The notes: generated by a model not told the origin, from the sequence alone. 64,000 nt of DNA from an uncultured Tateyamaria sp. (GCF_947503465.1 NZ_CANNDN010000001.1:620001-684000); one strand, 5' to 3'. Counted from the first letter of the stretch, positions 28,358-37,307 are shown. Translations and numbers: made by a program.

Positions 28358-29274
28358 CCCTGTTCACCCCGGCACCCGACGTCGCTGACGCCCTTGCCAC
28401 TGGCGCGCCCGTCGTCGCGCTTGAAAGCACGATCATCACCCATGGCATGCCCTATCCGCAGAACCTGGACGTTGCCCGGCAGGTCGAAGCGGACGTGCGC
28501 GCAGGCGGCGGGGTGCCGGCCACGATGGCGGTGATCAACGGCACGCTGCACGTGGGCCTGACCGACGCGGCGCTCGAAGACCTGGCCCAAGCCCGGAATG
28601 TAGCCAAGCTGAGCCGCGCGGACATGGCAGCCTGCATCGCGTCGGGCGGTACGGGGGCAACCACGGTGGCGGCCACGATGATCGCCGCGCGGATTGCGGG
28701 CATTGCCGTCTTTGCGACGGGTGGCATCGGCGGCGTGCACCAGGGGGCCGAGGCCAGCTTTGACATCTCTGCCGACCTGATGGAATTGGCACAAACGCCA
28801 GTGACCGTCGTGGCCGCCGGGGCCAAGGCGATCCTCGATATACCCAAAACCCTGGAGGTGCTGGAAACCCAAGGGGTGCCGGTCATCGCGTTCGGTCAGG
28901 ACGATGTGCCCGCCTTCTGGTCGCGCAGCGCCGGTATCTCTGCCCCCCTGCGCATGGACAGTGCGGCAGAGATCGCAGCCGCCCACGCACAGCGCGCGGC
29001 CTTGGGCGTTCCGGGGGGCCAGTTGGTCGCCAACCCGATCCCCGCCGAAGACGAGATCGACCGCGCAACGCTGGCACCCATCATCGAGCAAGCCGCACGG
29101 GACGCGGATGCACATGGCATCACAGGCAAGGGCGTGACGCCCTATCTGCTGCAACGCATCTTTGAATTGACAGAAGGCCGGTCGCTGACCGCAAACATCG
29201 CGTTGGTGCGCAACAACGCAAGGCTCGCCACGCAAATCGCAACCGAATTGTGCGCTCTGCAAAAGGATGCCTGA
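28354..29274 (+). CDS. psuG: Pseudouridine-5'-phosphate glycosidase
   Basis: A 306-residue C-glycosidase that breaks the C-C bond of pseudouridine 5'-phosphate. The family signatures are VVALESTIITHGMPYPQN, GGGVPATMAVINGTLHVGL, SGGTGATTVAATMIAA, FATGGIGGVHQGAE and TPVTVVAAGAKAILDIPKT; the lysine in the last supplies the Schiff-base nucleophile and Glu near the start of the protein is the acid/base. Overlaps psuK by ATGA. Confidence 0.95.
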   Translation: MTLFTPAPDVADALATGAPVVALESTIITHGMPYPQNLDVARQVEADVRAGGGVPATMAVINGTLHVGLTDAALEDLAQARNVAKLSRADMAACIASGGTGATTVAATMIAARIAGIAVFATGGIGGVHQGAEASFDISADLMELAQTPVTVVAAGAKAILDIPKTLEVLETQGVPVIAFGQDDVPAFWSRSAGISAPLRMDSAAEIAAAHAQRAALGVPGGQLVANPIPAEDEIDRATLAPIIEQAARDADAHGITGKGVTPYLLQRIFELTEGRSLTANIALVRNNARLATQIATELCALQKDA

Positions 29275-29346
29275 TTAAACGGCGGAAACCATTGTAGTGC
29301 CCGACCCGTTGACATACTTCTTTGATGACTTTGTGCCGGGACCCCG

Positions 29347-30096
29347 ATGAATACCCCATTTGATCCAGAAACGCCCCGGCGCCCCGGTTTGTTTTCTCGT
29401 TTGCGCGCCTCGTTCCTGACGGGTATCGTCGTGATTGCACCGGTGGGTTTGACCGTATGGTTGATCTGGACGGTGATCGGCTGGGTCGATGGATTTGTCT
29501 GGCCGCTGGTGCCGACGGCGTGGCAACCGGATTCGATCGTCAACTATTGGCTCAACAATCCGCGGTTCATCGAACAGAACGGATCGCGCCTGCCAAACCC
29601 GGACTGGATCAACGTGAACGTCCGCGGCGTGGGCGTCATCGTCTTCTTGCTGTTCACGATCTTTGTGGGCTGGATCGCCAAAGGCTTCATTGGCCGGTCC
29701 TTGATCCGCTATGCCGAAAGCCTGGTGGAACGCACCCCGGTGGTGCGGTCGATCTATTCCGGGATCAAGCAGATCTCGGAAACGATCTTTGCCCAGTCCG
29801 AACGGTCCTTTGAAAAGGCATGCCTGATCGAATACCCGCGAAAGGGGATCTGGGCCATCGGCTTCATCTCGACCACCGCCAAGGGCGAGGTCAGCGAACG
29901 GGCGGGCAATACCGGTGCGCTGCTCAGCATTTTTGTGCCCACGACACCCAACCCCACTTCGGGCTTTTTGCTGTTCTTTCCGGCAGAGGACGTGATCGAA
30001 CTGGACATGACGGTCGAGGACGCGGCCAAGCTGGTGATATCGGCAGGCCTTGTCTATCCCAACGGCAAGGACCCGACGACGCCGCCCCCACAATAG
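29347..30096 (+). CDS. DUF502 membrane protein
   Basis: A 249-residue inner-membrane protein of the DUF502 family, function unknown. Two membrane helices are visible (about residues 23-45, FLTGIVVIAPVGLTVWLIW; and about 94-116), followed by a soluble domain starting with the conserved LVERTPVVRSIYSGIKQ and GFISTTAKGEV. GGGACC precedes ATG 29347. It follows psuG by 72 nt and converges with the patatin gene, with only 8 nt between the stop codons. Confidence 0.88.
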   Translation: MNTPFDPETPRRPGLFSRLRASFLTGIVVIAPVGLTVWLIWTVIGWVDGFVWPLVPTAWQPDSIVNYWLNNPRFIEQNGSRLPNPDWINVNVRGVGVIVFLLFTIFVGWIAKGFIGRSLIRYAESLVERTPVVRSIYSGIKQISETIFAQSERSFEKACLIEYPRKGIWAIGFISTTAKGEVSERAGNTGALLSIFVPTTPNPTSGFLLFFPAEDVIELDMTVEDAAKLVISAGLVYPNGKDPTTPPPQ

Positions 30097-30104
30097 GCTG
30101 AGCG

Positions 30105-31136
30105 TCAGCTGAACATGGTGCGCATGTCGATGCTGTCGCCGGTACCGATCTGATCGAAATGGCTGTCCAGAAACTGCTCGGCCGCTCGCGCGCCCGCGTC
30201 GCGCAGGGTGCCGATCACATAGCCGTTGGGCACCACCTTGGTGGCAATACTCAGGTCGTTCATCAACGCATCATCTGCAATCATGTGCATGTTGATGCGC
30301 CGCATCTGCCCTTCCTGGATCGTGCCCTCGTCAATCAGGCGCTTCACAAAGGAAATCGCCCGCATTTCGCGCAGAAGTGACGAGTTAAAGCTGATCTCGT
30401 TGATCCGGTTCTGGATCTGCTGCGGCGTGCGCGGCAGCTGTTCGCGTTCCAGCGGGTTGATGTTGATAACGATGATGTCGTCCGGCAGCGACCTGTCAAA
30501 CAGCGGAAACAGCGCCGGGTTGCCGGTATACCCGCCGTCCCAGAACTCTTCGTCCTGCCCTGTTTCGGTGTCGTGGATCGTCACGGCCTGAAACAAGGTG
30601 GGCAAACAGGCCGACGCCATGATCACCTCGAGCGTCACCTCGGCTTGCCGAAACACGCGCAGCTTTCCGTTTCGGACGCGGGTGGCATTGATGAACAACT
30701 GCGGGCCGTCATCGCAACAGACCTTGTCCATGTTGAACTTGGACACGATATCCGTCAGCGGATTGCGGTAGAACGGACCATAGGCATAGGGCGACACCAT
30801 GCGGCCTATTGCGTCTCCGATGGCATAGGGCAGCGAATATTCCAGCGCCTGGCTGACCTGTGCGGGCCCGAAGGGCGCCATCCACGACGCGATCCGCAGG
30901 TCCTGGACCCCCGCCACCTGGTCCCACAGCCAGTCCAGATTATCGCGGGCCGCCTGTTCGCCGGCCAACGCCAGACCTGCCTTGACCGCCGCGCCGTTCA
31001 ACGCCCCCGCAGAAGTGCCTGACACGCCCGCGATATCGATACGGTCATCGGCCAGCAGAACATCCAGCGCGCCCCAGGTGAACGCGCCATGGGCGCCGCC
31101 GCCCTGCAAGGCCACATTGATCTTTTTGCGCGTCAT
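30105..31136 (-). CDS. Patatin-like phospholipase
   Basis: A 343-residue lipid acyl hydrolase. The oxyanion-hole motif is ALQGGGAHGAFTWGAL near the N-terminus, the nucleophile serine is in GVSGTSAGALNG, and the catalytic Asp is in DGGYTGNPAL. There is no signal peptide, so it is cytoplasmic or peripheral to the membrane. It follows the 3-hydroxybutyrate dehydrogenase gene by 70 nt on the same strand. Since 3-hydroxybutyrate comes from polyhydroxybutyrate and patatin proteins occur on such granules in some bacteria, a role in storage polymer turnover is conceivable but unproven. Confidence 0.88.
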   Translation of the reverse strand: MTRKKINVALQGGGAHGAFTWGALDVLLADDRIDIAGVSGTSAGALNGAAVKAGLALAGEQAARDNLDWLWDQVAGVQDLRIASWMAPFGPAQVSQALEYSLPYAIGDAIGRMVSPYAYGPFYRNPLTDIVSKFNMDKVCCDDGPQLFINATRVRNGKLRVFRQAEVTLEVIMASACLPTLFQAVTIHDTETGQDEEFWDGGYTGNPALFPLFDRSLPDDIIVININPLEREQLPRTPQQIQNRINEISFNSSLLREMRAISFVKRLIDEGTIQEGQMRRINMHMIADDALMNDLSIATKVVPNGYVIGTLRDAGARAAEQFLDSHFDQIGTGDSIDMRTMFS

Positions 31137-31168
31137 GGATCGCCCTTTGCTGGGGTTGAGAGTGCGGG

Positions 31169-31201
31169 AGCTTCCGGCGGGAGTTTTCCGGCAAGATGAA
31201 G
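31169..31201 (-). repeat. Dispersed intergenic repeat, CCGCCGGAAGC variant
   Basis: On the minus strand CTTCATCTTGCCGGAAAA, then CTCCCGCCGGAAGCTC. It lies between the stop codon of the 3-hydroxybutyrate dehydrogenase gene and the patatin gene. It matches the pattern at 24721-24748. Confidence 0.4.
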
Positions 31202-31206
31202 GTGAA

Positions 31207-31992
31207 TCAGAGCGCCGTCCAACCGCCGTCCACGCTGATTGTCGTGCCGGTGATCTGATCGGCGGCTGGCGAACACAGGAACACCGCCGTGCCGCCCATC
31301 TGTTCGGTTGTCGCGAATGCCTTCGATGGCTGGCGCTTGAGCATGACGTTCTTGATCACGTCCTCGCGGTCCATATCGTATTCCTTCATCGTGTCGGGGA
31401 TCTGGCTTTCAACCAGCGGGGTCAACACATATCCGGGGCAGATGGCGTTGGCGGTGATTGGTTCTTCGGCAGTTTCGAGGGCCGTTGTCTTGGTCAGGCC
31501 AACAATTCCGTGTTTGGCCGCGATGTAGGCGGATTTGTAGGGCGACGCCGTCAGGCCATGGGCCGACGAGATGTTGATGACGCGCCCCCAGCCGGCGGCC
31601 CGCATCAAAGGCAAAGCGGCAGCTGTTGTGTGAAAGGCGGAACTGAGGTTGATGGCGATGATCGCGTCCCACTTGTCGACGGGGAAGTCAGGGATGCCTG
31701 CCACATGCTGGATCCCTGCGTTGTTGATCAGGATGTCGCAGGCACCCGCCTGTTCGATCAATGCGCGGCACTGGTCGCCCTTGGACATGTCCGCCTGAAT
31801 GTAGCGGGTGTTGGTGCCCGTCTCCTCTGCGATATCCTTGGCGAGGGCGTGGTCCTCATCCGTGTTGGTGAACGAATTCAGCACCACGTCCGCCCCGGCC
31901 CGCGCGAGTTCCCACGCCATGCCCAGTCCGATACCTGAATTCGATCCGGTGATGACGGCCGTTTTGCCGCCGAGCGAGATTTCAAATGCCAT
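31207..31992 (-). CDS. 3-hydroxybutyrate dehydrogenase (SDR family)
   Basis: A 261-residue short-chain dehydrogenase that interconverts 3-hydroxybutyrate and acetoacetate with NAD. The cofactor motif is VITGSNSGIGLGMAWEL, NNAGIQHV follows, and the catalytic Ser-Tyr-Lys set is in NISSAHGLTASPYKSAY and IAAKHG. QHVAGIPDFP and the C-terminal MLKRQPSKAFAT are typical of the bdhA group. AAAGGA precedes ATG 31992; the frame is open further upstream but is not family-like. A strong minus-strand terminator lies 92 nt upstream of the start, in its 5' region. Confidence 0.9.
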   Translation of the reverse strand: MAFEISLGGKTAVITGSNSGIGLGMAWELARAGADVVLNSFTNTDEDHALAKDIAEETGTNTRYIQADMSKGDQCRALIEQAGACDILINNAGIQHVAGIPDFPVDKWDAIIAINLSSAFHTTAAALPLMRAAGWGRVINISSAHGLTASPYKSAYIAAKHGIVGLTKTTALETAEEPITANAICPGYVLTPLVESQIPDTMKEYDMDREDVIKNVMLKRQPSKAFATTEQMGGTAVFLCSPAADQITGTTISVDGGWTAL

Positions 31993-32083
31993 GGGGGTGT
32001 CCTTTCGTGCGTGGTAGGCGCATCCTGTCATGCTGCACCTGCGAAAGAAATGGCCGGACCATCCCGATCGTTGCCATCGAGCC

Positions 32084-32112
32084 AAAAAAAACGCCAGCAC
32101 GAAGCTGGCGTT
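32084..32112 (-). terminator. Strong intrinsic terminator on the minus strand
   Basis: Perfect 9-pair stem AACGCCAGC/GCTGGCGTT with loop TTCGT, running into eight T residues on the minus strand. No minus-strand protein gene ends here; the 3-hydroxybutyrate dehydrogenase gene starts further on. It must end a short RNA or act as a leader attenuator. Confidence 0.85.
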
Positions 32113-32160
32113 AAGTTATTGAGGCAGGTTTCATACAGGCAAGAAACCTATCGAGCAGTG
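32084..32160 (-). ncRNA. Candidate small RNA or attenuated leader upstream of the 3-hydroxybutyrate dehydrogenase gene
   Basis: About 75 nt between a promoter-like sequence and a strong terminator. It holds a hairpin with arms AGGTTTC/GAAACCT (32126-32132 and 32143-32149, 10-nt loop) and the terminator stem. A smaller hairpin GAGC-ACT-GCTC (32153-32163) overlaps the predicted start point. No convincing protein frame fits. It is either a free-standing small RNA or the prematurely ended leader of the downstream gene; the family was not recognised. Confidence 0.45.
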
Positions 32161-32165
32161 CTCTT

Positions 32166-32195
32166 GTTATACGCAAACCCGCCCGAAGAGTCCAA
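32166..32195 (-). promoter_or_regulatory. Promoter-like sequence for the candidate small RNA
   Basis: On the minus strand TTGGAC (32190-32195), 18 nt, then TATAAC (32166-32171). The -10 matches the consensus at five of six bases; the -35 keeps the TTG that alphaproteobacterial housekeeping promoters prefer. Predicted start point about 32158-32161. Confidence 0.4.
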
Positions 32196-32274
32196 GCTAA
32201 AAGTTTGATAATGCGTAAATGTCCCGGGGCCGCTATTGTTAACAAAACAAGGGCGATTGAGGATTGTTTACGAA

Positions 32275-34107
32275 ATGAGCAGGCATTTTTTCCAAATCGG
32301 AGCAAGCAAGAACCGGACCTTCGCGGTGATTCTTGCAAGTCTCGTCAGCTTTGCCGCCGTGGCACAAGCAGAGCCACAACATGGCATAGCTATGTATGGG
32401 GACCCTGCCCTGCCACCGGATTTTGTGGCCTTGCCGCATGCGAATCCCGATGCACCCAAAGGGGGCAGCATCACGTTGGCCAATACAGGCAGTTTTGATT
32501 CGCTCAATCCCTACATCCAGAAAGGCAACGTACCCTGGCAGCTGCGCTTTCTGACCCATGAAAGCCTGATGGGTCGCAGCGGGAACGAACCGTTTGCCCT
32601 TTATGGTCTGCTGGCCGAATCGATTGAGACGGACCCGGACCGCACCTGGGTCGAATTTACCCTGCGCGAGGGCGCCACGTTCTCGGATGGCAGCCCGGTC
32701 ACGGTCGAAGATGTCCTGTGGTCTTATGAAACGCTCGGTACGCAGGGGCATGGGCGGTATCGCAGCCTATGGACCCAGATCGAAACGCTGGAACAGACCG
32801 GTCCGCGCAAGATCAAGTTCACCTTCAACACCGAAAACCGCGAACTGGCACTGCTGGCCGGGATGCGCCCGATCCTGCAAAAGGCGCAATGGGACGGAAA
32901 GGACTCTGCCGCCGCCACCATCAATGATGTGCCCATCGGTTCCGGTCCTTACGTCGTCAGCGATTTCGAGGCGGCGCGGTCCGTCACCCTAACGCGAAAC
33001 CCCGACTATTGGGGCAATGACCTGAATTTCCGGCGTGGCACGTTCAACTTTGACGAGATCACGATCGACTTCTACGGCGATGGCGATGTGGTGCTTGAGG
33101 CCTTCAAGGCCGGTGACGTGTCCGCAGTGCGCGAGTTCAACGCCGAGGCGTGGAACAGCCGCTATGACTTCCCCCGCGCCCAATCCGGCGACGTGGTCAA
33201 AACCGAGATTGCGCATCAGAAACCATCAGGCATCACCGGTTTTGTAATGAATACACGCCGCGCGCCATTTGACGATTGGCGCGTACGCGAGGCGCTGATC
33301 ACCGCCTTCAACTTCGAATACATCAACGACACGCTCACGGGTGGCGCGCAACCGCGCATCACATCCTATTTCTCGAACTCGCCGCTTGCGATGGAACCGG
33401 GGGCCGCCAAGGGCCGCGTGGCCGAACTGCTTGCCCCCTTCAATGGCAACCTCTTGCCTGGGGTAATGGAGGGCTACACCCTGCCCGAAAGCGACGGCAC
33501 CTTGCGCAACCGACGTGGTTTGCGACGCGCATTGGGTCTGTTGGAAGAGGCGGGATGGACCACGCGGGATGGCAAGCTGCGCAACGCGGATGGAACCGCG
33601 ATGTCCTTCACCATCCTGCTGGACCAGCAACGGACCGAGGATCGGGCGATTGCCGACCTCTATACCCAGGCGTTGGACCAATTGGGCATCGATGTCAGCG
33701 TCGACCTGGTGGACGGCGCACAATTCACCGCCCGCGAGGATGCCTTTGACTTCGACATGACCTATCACCGCCGTGCCATGTCGCTCAGCCCCGGCAACGA
33801 ACAATGGTTCTATTGGGGATCCACGGCGGCGGACGAGGAAGGCTCGGCCAACCTGATGGGCGCACAGGACCAGGCCATTGATGCCATGATCACCGCCATG
33901 CTGACCGCCACCACGCGCGAAGACAGCATTGCCGCCACTCGTGCGCTTGACCGGCTGCTCACGGCCGGGCGCTATGTGGTGCCGTTCTGGCAATTCACCA
34001 CAGGCCGCATCGCCCATGTCTCGGACATGAAACACCCAAAGGTGATCCCGCTTTATGGTGACGGGCCGGACTGGATGCCGCAATTCTGGTGGTGGGACGC
34101 GAACTGA
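32275..34107 (+). CDS. Extracellular solute-binding protein, family 5 (YejA-type peptide/opine binding protein)
   Basis: A 610-residue periplasmic ABC transporter binding protein. The signal peptide runs to about residue 33 (FAVILASLVSFAAVAQA, then EPQHG). GIAMYGDPALPPDFVALP and NPDAPKGGSITLANTGSFDS are the YejA group signature, FSDGSPVTVEDVLWSYE is the family 5 core, and the protein ends in an aromatic QFWWWD. ATG 32275 follows GAGG by 12 nt; an upstream GTG frame would spoil the signal peptide. The permease and ATPase genes expected beside it are absent, so it may serve a transporter encoded elsewhere. Confidence 0.88.
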   Translation: MSRHFFQIGASKNRTFAVILASLVSFAAVAQAEPQHGIAMYGDPALPPDFVALPHANPDAPKGGSITLANTGSFDSLNPYIQKGNVPWQLRFLTHESLMGRSGNEPFALYGLLAESIETDPDRTWVEFTLREGATFSDGSPVTVEDVLWSYETLGTQGHGRYRSLWTQIETLEQTGPRKIKFTFNTENRELALLAGMRPILQKAQWDGKDSAAATINDVPIGSGPYVVSDFEAARSVTLTRNPDYWGNDLNFRRGTFNFDEITIDFYGDGDVVLEAFKAGDVSAVREFNAEAWNSRYDFPRAQSGDVVKTEIAHQKPSGITGFVMNTRRAPFDDWRVREALITAFNFEYINDTLTGGAQPRITSYFSNSPLAMEPGAAKGRVAELLAPFNGNLLPGVMEGYTLPESDGTLRNRRGLRRALGLLEEAGWTTRDGKLRNADGTAMSFTILLDQQRTEDRAIADLYTQALDQLGIDVSVDLVDGAQFTAREDAFDFDMTYHRRAMSLSPGNEQWFYWGSTAADEEGSANLMGAQDQAIDAMITAMLTATTREDSIAATRALDRLLTAGRYVVPFWQFTTGRIAHVSDMKHPKVIPLYGDGPDWMPQFWWWDAN

Positions 34108-34120
34108 CGGGACGGGTACC

Positions 34121-34774
34121 GTGCAGAAACTTGTGGCCGAAGGGCTGGGAACCGCGCTGCTTCTGATCAGTGTCGTGGGTTCGGGCATCATGGGCGAGGA
34201 CCTGGCTGGCGGAAACATCGCCATCGCACTTCTGGCCAACGCGATTGCGACGGGCTGCATGCTTTATGTCATCATCTCCGTGCTGGGGCCGATTTCTGGC
34301 GCGCATTTCAATCCCGCCGTCACCCTCGCCTTCTGGCTGCGGGGAGAGATCACGACGCGGCCCGCGCTGGCCTATGTCAGCGTCCAGATCGCAGGCGGTG
34401 TGCTGGGCGTCTGGGCCACGCACGCAATGTTCGATCTGCCGATCCTGCAAAGCTCGGCCACGCTGCACCGCACCGGCCTTGCGCAATGGTGGTCCGAGGG
34501 GATTGCCACCTTTGGCCTGCTTTTTGTGATCTTTGGCGGGTTGCGGGCACGGCCCGATGCGGTGCCGACCCTGGTCGCACTCTATATCACCGGCGCTTAC
34601 TGGTTCACCTCCTCGACCAGCTTTGCCAATCCGGCGGTCACGATCGCGCGCGGATTTTCTGACACGTTTGCAGGCATTTACCCCGGGCACGTGGCCGCCT
34701 TTGTCTGCGTTCAAGTGCTTGCCGTCTTTGCCGCCCATCCGATCTTGCGCAGGTTGTTCGACCTCAAGCCTTGA
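34121..34774 (+). CDS. Aquaporin/glycerol-channel family protein (AqpS-like)
   Basis: A 217-residue major intrinsic protein with about six helices. Both NPA boxes are present: GAHFNPAVTLAF (first) and SFANPAVTIARGFSDTFAGI (second, with the selectivity-filter arginine 5 residues after NPA). The second box and its context resemble AqpS-type channels that pass arsenite in ars operons of alphaproteobacteria, but no ars gene is nearby, so the substrate is open. GTG 34121 is the best start, 13 nt after the binding-protein stop codon; earlier starts lie inside that gene. Confidence 0.85.
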   Translation: MQKLVAEGLGTALLLISVVGSGIMGEDLAGGNIAIALLANAIATGCMLYVIISVLGPISGAHFNPAVTLAFWLRGEITTRPALAYVSVQIAGGVLGVWATHAMFDLPILQSSATLHRTGLAQWWSEGIATFGLLFVIFGGLRARPDAVPTLVALYITGAYWFTSSTSFANPAVTIARGFSDTFAGIYPGHVAAFVCVQVLAVFAAHPILRRLFDLKP

Positions 34775-34890
34775 TCTGTCAAAAAATTGCAATATTGTTC
34801 GGCGCGTGGTGGATGTCTGCTTGGCGTAGGGAGCGCTGGCAGGGGTGCGTGTTCAACACACCAAGTAACCGAAAAGCCTCGGGGGTACGC

Positions 34891-35115
34891 ATGAACTGGA
34901 ACGACCTGACCCGCAATTGGGCGGAGAACTATCGCGCGCTGTGCAAAGTGTTCCCGAAACTTGAACCCAGTGCGATGCCTTTCCTCAAGGCAGATCAGGA
35001 TCGGTTCGAAAGCTATCTGGCTGCCACCCACGACATGTCGCTCAAAGAGGCGCAGGACGCGTTCGACGATTTCATGTCGCAGCGTGCCCAAGAGGTGCGG
35101 GTCGCATCGGCCTGA
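34891..35115 (+). CDS. Small conserved-looking protein of unknown function
   Basis: A 74-residue soluble acidic/amphipathic protein starting MNWNDLTRNWAENYRALCKV. It looks entirely helical, with no signal or membrane segment; the MNW start recalls CsbD-like stress proteins but the rest does not fit. ATG 34891 follows a GGGG-containing site. Its stop codon abuts that of the convergent XRE-cupin regulator (TGA immediately followed by the reverse stop). Codon use is like its neighbours, so it is probably real. Confidence 0.65.
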   Translation: MNWNDLTRNWAENYRALCKVFPKLEPSAMPFLKADQDRFESYLAATHDMSLKEAQDAFDDFMSQRAQEVRVASA

Positions 35116-35739
35116 TCAGGCCAGCGACGTTACCCACAAGATCAACGCATCCTCGTCGCTGACTGACACCACGTTGTGACCCATCGTGGCATCATAATAG
35201 GCACTGTCTCCGCGTCGCATGTCGACCGGCTCGTAGAACTCTGTATACAGTCGGATGACACCGGTCAGCACATAGAGGAACTCTTCGCCGTCGTGCCGTA
35301 CCCAGCCGTCAAATTCGTCCATCGACCGGGCACGCACCCGCGCGCGATAGGGCAGCATCTGCTTTTTCGTCAGGGTTTCGGCCAGCAACTCGTGTTCATA
35401 GGTCACGGTGGCCTGCGCGTTGCCTTCGCCCGACTGGGTCACGACCATACGCCCGTTGATCTGCCCCTTTTCCGGCGGCGTGAACAATTGCGGCACGCTG
35501 ATCTCAAGGCCGACGGCCAGCTTCTTCAGCGCTTCGTAGGTGGGCGACATCTGACCATTCTCGATCTTCGACAGGGTCGACCGGGCCAACCCGGCCTGGT
35601 TTGCGGCCTGTTCAAGCGTCCAGTCGCGCGCCTTGCGCAATTCGCGCACGCGTGCGCCCAGATCAAGCGGCTCTGCGGTGTCGTCCTTGCCTGTGGAGCG
35701 GGCAATCTGGATCAGGGTTTTGGGGTCTTTGCCTTGCAT
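35116..35739 (-). CDS. XRE-family transcriptional regulator with C-terminal cupin domain
   Basis: A 207-residue repressor-type protein. Residues about 30-85 are a Cro/CI helix-turn-helix (LGARVRELRKARDWTLEQAA, then GLARSTLSKIENGQMSPTYE); the C-terminal half is a cupin barrel (GWVRHDGEEFLYVLTG, DSAYYDATMGHNVVS) that should bind a small ligand. ATG 35739 has GAGGTCGCC upstream. Only 44 nt separate it from the divergent acyl-CoA ligase gene, so it very probably controls that gene and the following FrnE-like gene from a shared operator, sensing an acid or its CoA ester; the ligand is not known. Confidence 0.88.
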   Translation of the reverse strand: MQGKDPKTLIQIARSTGKDDTAEPLDLGARVRELRKARDWTLEQAANQAGLARSTLSKIENGQMSPTYEALKKLAVGLEISVPQLFTPPEKGQINGRMVVTQSGEGNAQATVTYEHELLAETLTKKQMLPYRARVRARSMDEFDGWVRHDGEEFLYVLTGVIRLYTEFYEPVDMRRGDSAYYDATMGHNVVSVSDEDALILWVTSLA

Positions 35740-35783
35740 GGCGACCTCTATAGGACGCGAGGTACGCCCTTGCAACGCCACCC

Positions 35784-37307
35784 ATGCTGAGCATAACGCA
35801 AGGGCCCGCGGCGCCCGCCTGCCCTGCCCCGTTCAACATGGCAGCACATGTTCTGGCTCACGCCGATGCACATCCTGACAAGGTCGCCGTATCCGTGGTG
35901 CAGAATAACACCGCCGCCGGGATGACCTATGGCGCCCTGAAACGGGCCGTTCTGGGCACCGGGGCCGGATTTCTGGCCACAGGCTGCGTGCCTGGCGATA
36001 TCCTGTTGATGCGGCTGGGAAACACCATCGATTTTCCAATTGCATATCTCGGGGCCCTGGCTGTCGGGCTGGTACCGGTGCCGACCTCAGCCGCCCTGAC
36101 AGAGGCCGAGGTCGCAAACATCGTCGCCGAGCTGCAACCGCGCATGATCCTCAGGGACCCGCAGGTTGCATCAGCGCCGGGTGCGCCCGAAATCGGCCTT
36201 GCCACCCTTCAGACCCTGCGCGACACCGCCCCCGCCGACTGGCACATGGGCGATCCCGACCGTTTGGGCTATGTCATCTATACGTCCGGCACGTCGGGCA
36301 GACCGCGCGCCGTGGCCCATGCGCATCGCGCGATCTGGGCCCGGCAGATGATGCATCAGGGCTGGTACGGCCTGAGGCCCGATGACGTGCTGATGCATGC
36401 GGGCGCCTTCAACTGGACCTATACGCTGGGCACCGGGTTGATGGATCCCTGGACGGTCGGGGCCACCGCGCTGATCCCGGCAGCAGGTACCCCGCCCGAG
36501 GATCTTGGTGCGTGTCTTGCAGCGCACAAGGCCAGCATTTTTGCAGCGGCGCCGGGGGTTTACCGCCAAATCCTCAACCGCTCGACACTGCCGGCATTGC
36601 CGCATCTGCGTCACGGGCTCAGTGCCGGAGAGAAGCTGTCCGAGGCCGTCGCCCAGGCGTGGCGGCGGGCAACGTCCACGGACGTATACGAAGCCTACGG
36701 CATGTCTGAATGTTCGACCTTCATCTCGGCCTGCCCCACGGCCCCCGCCAAACCCGGCCGCCTGGGACAGCCACAACCGGGGCGGCGGGTTGCGATCATG
36801 GGCGATGGCGGGCCAATGCCGCGTGGCACGCCCGGCACCATTGCGGTGCACCACACAGATCCCGGCCTGATGCTGGAATACCTGAACGCACCCGACGACA
36901 CCCGCGACCGGTTTGCTGGCGACTGGTTCATGACAGGCGACATCGGCGTCATGGACGAAGACGGGCAAATTGGCTATCTGGGGCGCAACGACGACATGCT
37001 GAATGCGGGCGGCTACCGCGTCTCGCCGATCGAGGTCGAGGCGGCGCTGGCTGGCGCTCCGGGCCTGTCATCCGTTGGCGTGGCACAGGTCGAGGTCAAG
37101 CCCGGCGTCTTTATCATTGCCGCGTTCTACACGGCGTCCGCCCCACTGGACGAAAGCGCCTTGCGTGCCTATGTCGAGCCGAAGCTCGCGGGGTACAAGC
37201 AGCCCCGCGCCTATGTCCACGTGCCAACACTGCCCACGGGTGGAAATGGCAAGCTGGTGCGACGGCGGTTGCCGCTGTTCTGGCACAAAGCAACGAAAGC
37301 CCAGTGA
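35784..37307 (+). CDS. AMP-dependent acyl-CoA ligase of unknown specificity
   Basis: A 507-residue adenylate-forming ligase. The P-loop is YVIYTSGTSGRPRAVAH, in which the usual lysine is arginine; VYEAYGMSECSTF is the A5 region, DWFMTGDIGVMDEDG and GYLGRNDDMLNAGGYRVSP are A7/A8, and GNGKLVRRRL carries the catalytic lysine. The chain is closest in style to benzoate/acetate-type ligases, with no clear specificity. No strong ribosome site precedes ATG 35784. It overlaps the FrnE-like gene by one base (TGATG) and diverges from the XRE-cupin regulator. Confidence 0.85.
   Translation: MLSITQGPAAPACPAPFNMAAHVLAHADAHPDKVAVSVVQNNTAAGMTYGALKRAVLGTGAGFLATGCVPGDILLMRLGNTIDFPIAYLGALAVGLVPVPTSAALTEAEVANIVAELQPRMILRDPQVASAPGAPEIGLATLQTLRDTAPADWHMGDPDRLGYVIYTSGTSGRPRAVAHAHRAIWARQMMHQGWYGLRPDDVLMHAGAFNWTYTLGTGLMDPWTVGATALIPAAGTPPEDLGACLAAHKASIFAAAPGVYRQILNRSTLPALPHLRHGLSAGEKLSEAVAQAWRRATSTDVYEAYGMSECSTFISACPTAPAKPGRLGQPQPGRRVAIMGDGGPMPRGTPGTIAVHHTDPGLMLEYLNAPDDTRDRFAGDWFMTGDIGVMDEDGQIGYLGRNDDMLNAGGYRVSPIEVEAALAGAPGLSSVGVAQVEVKPGVFIIAAFYTASAPLDESALRAYVEPKLAGYKQPRAYVHVPTLPTGGNGKLVRRRLPLFWHKATKAQ

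Noticed and set aside
32111-32338. A 75-codon minus-strand frame ending at the terminator stem
   Set aside because: It overlaps the signal peptide of the binding protein, lacks a ribosome site and resembles nothing; the promoter-terminator unit is better explained as a short RNA.
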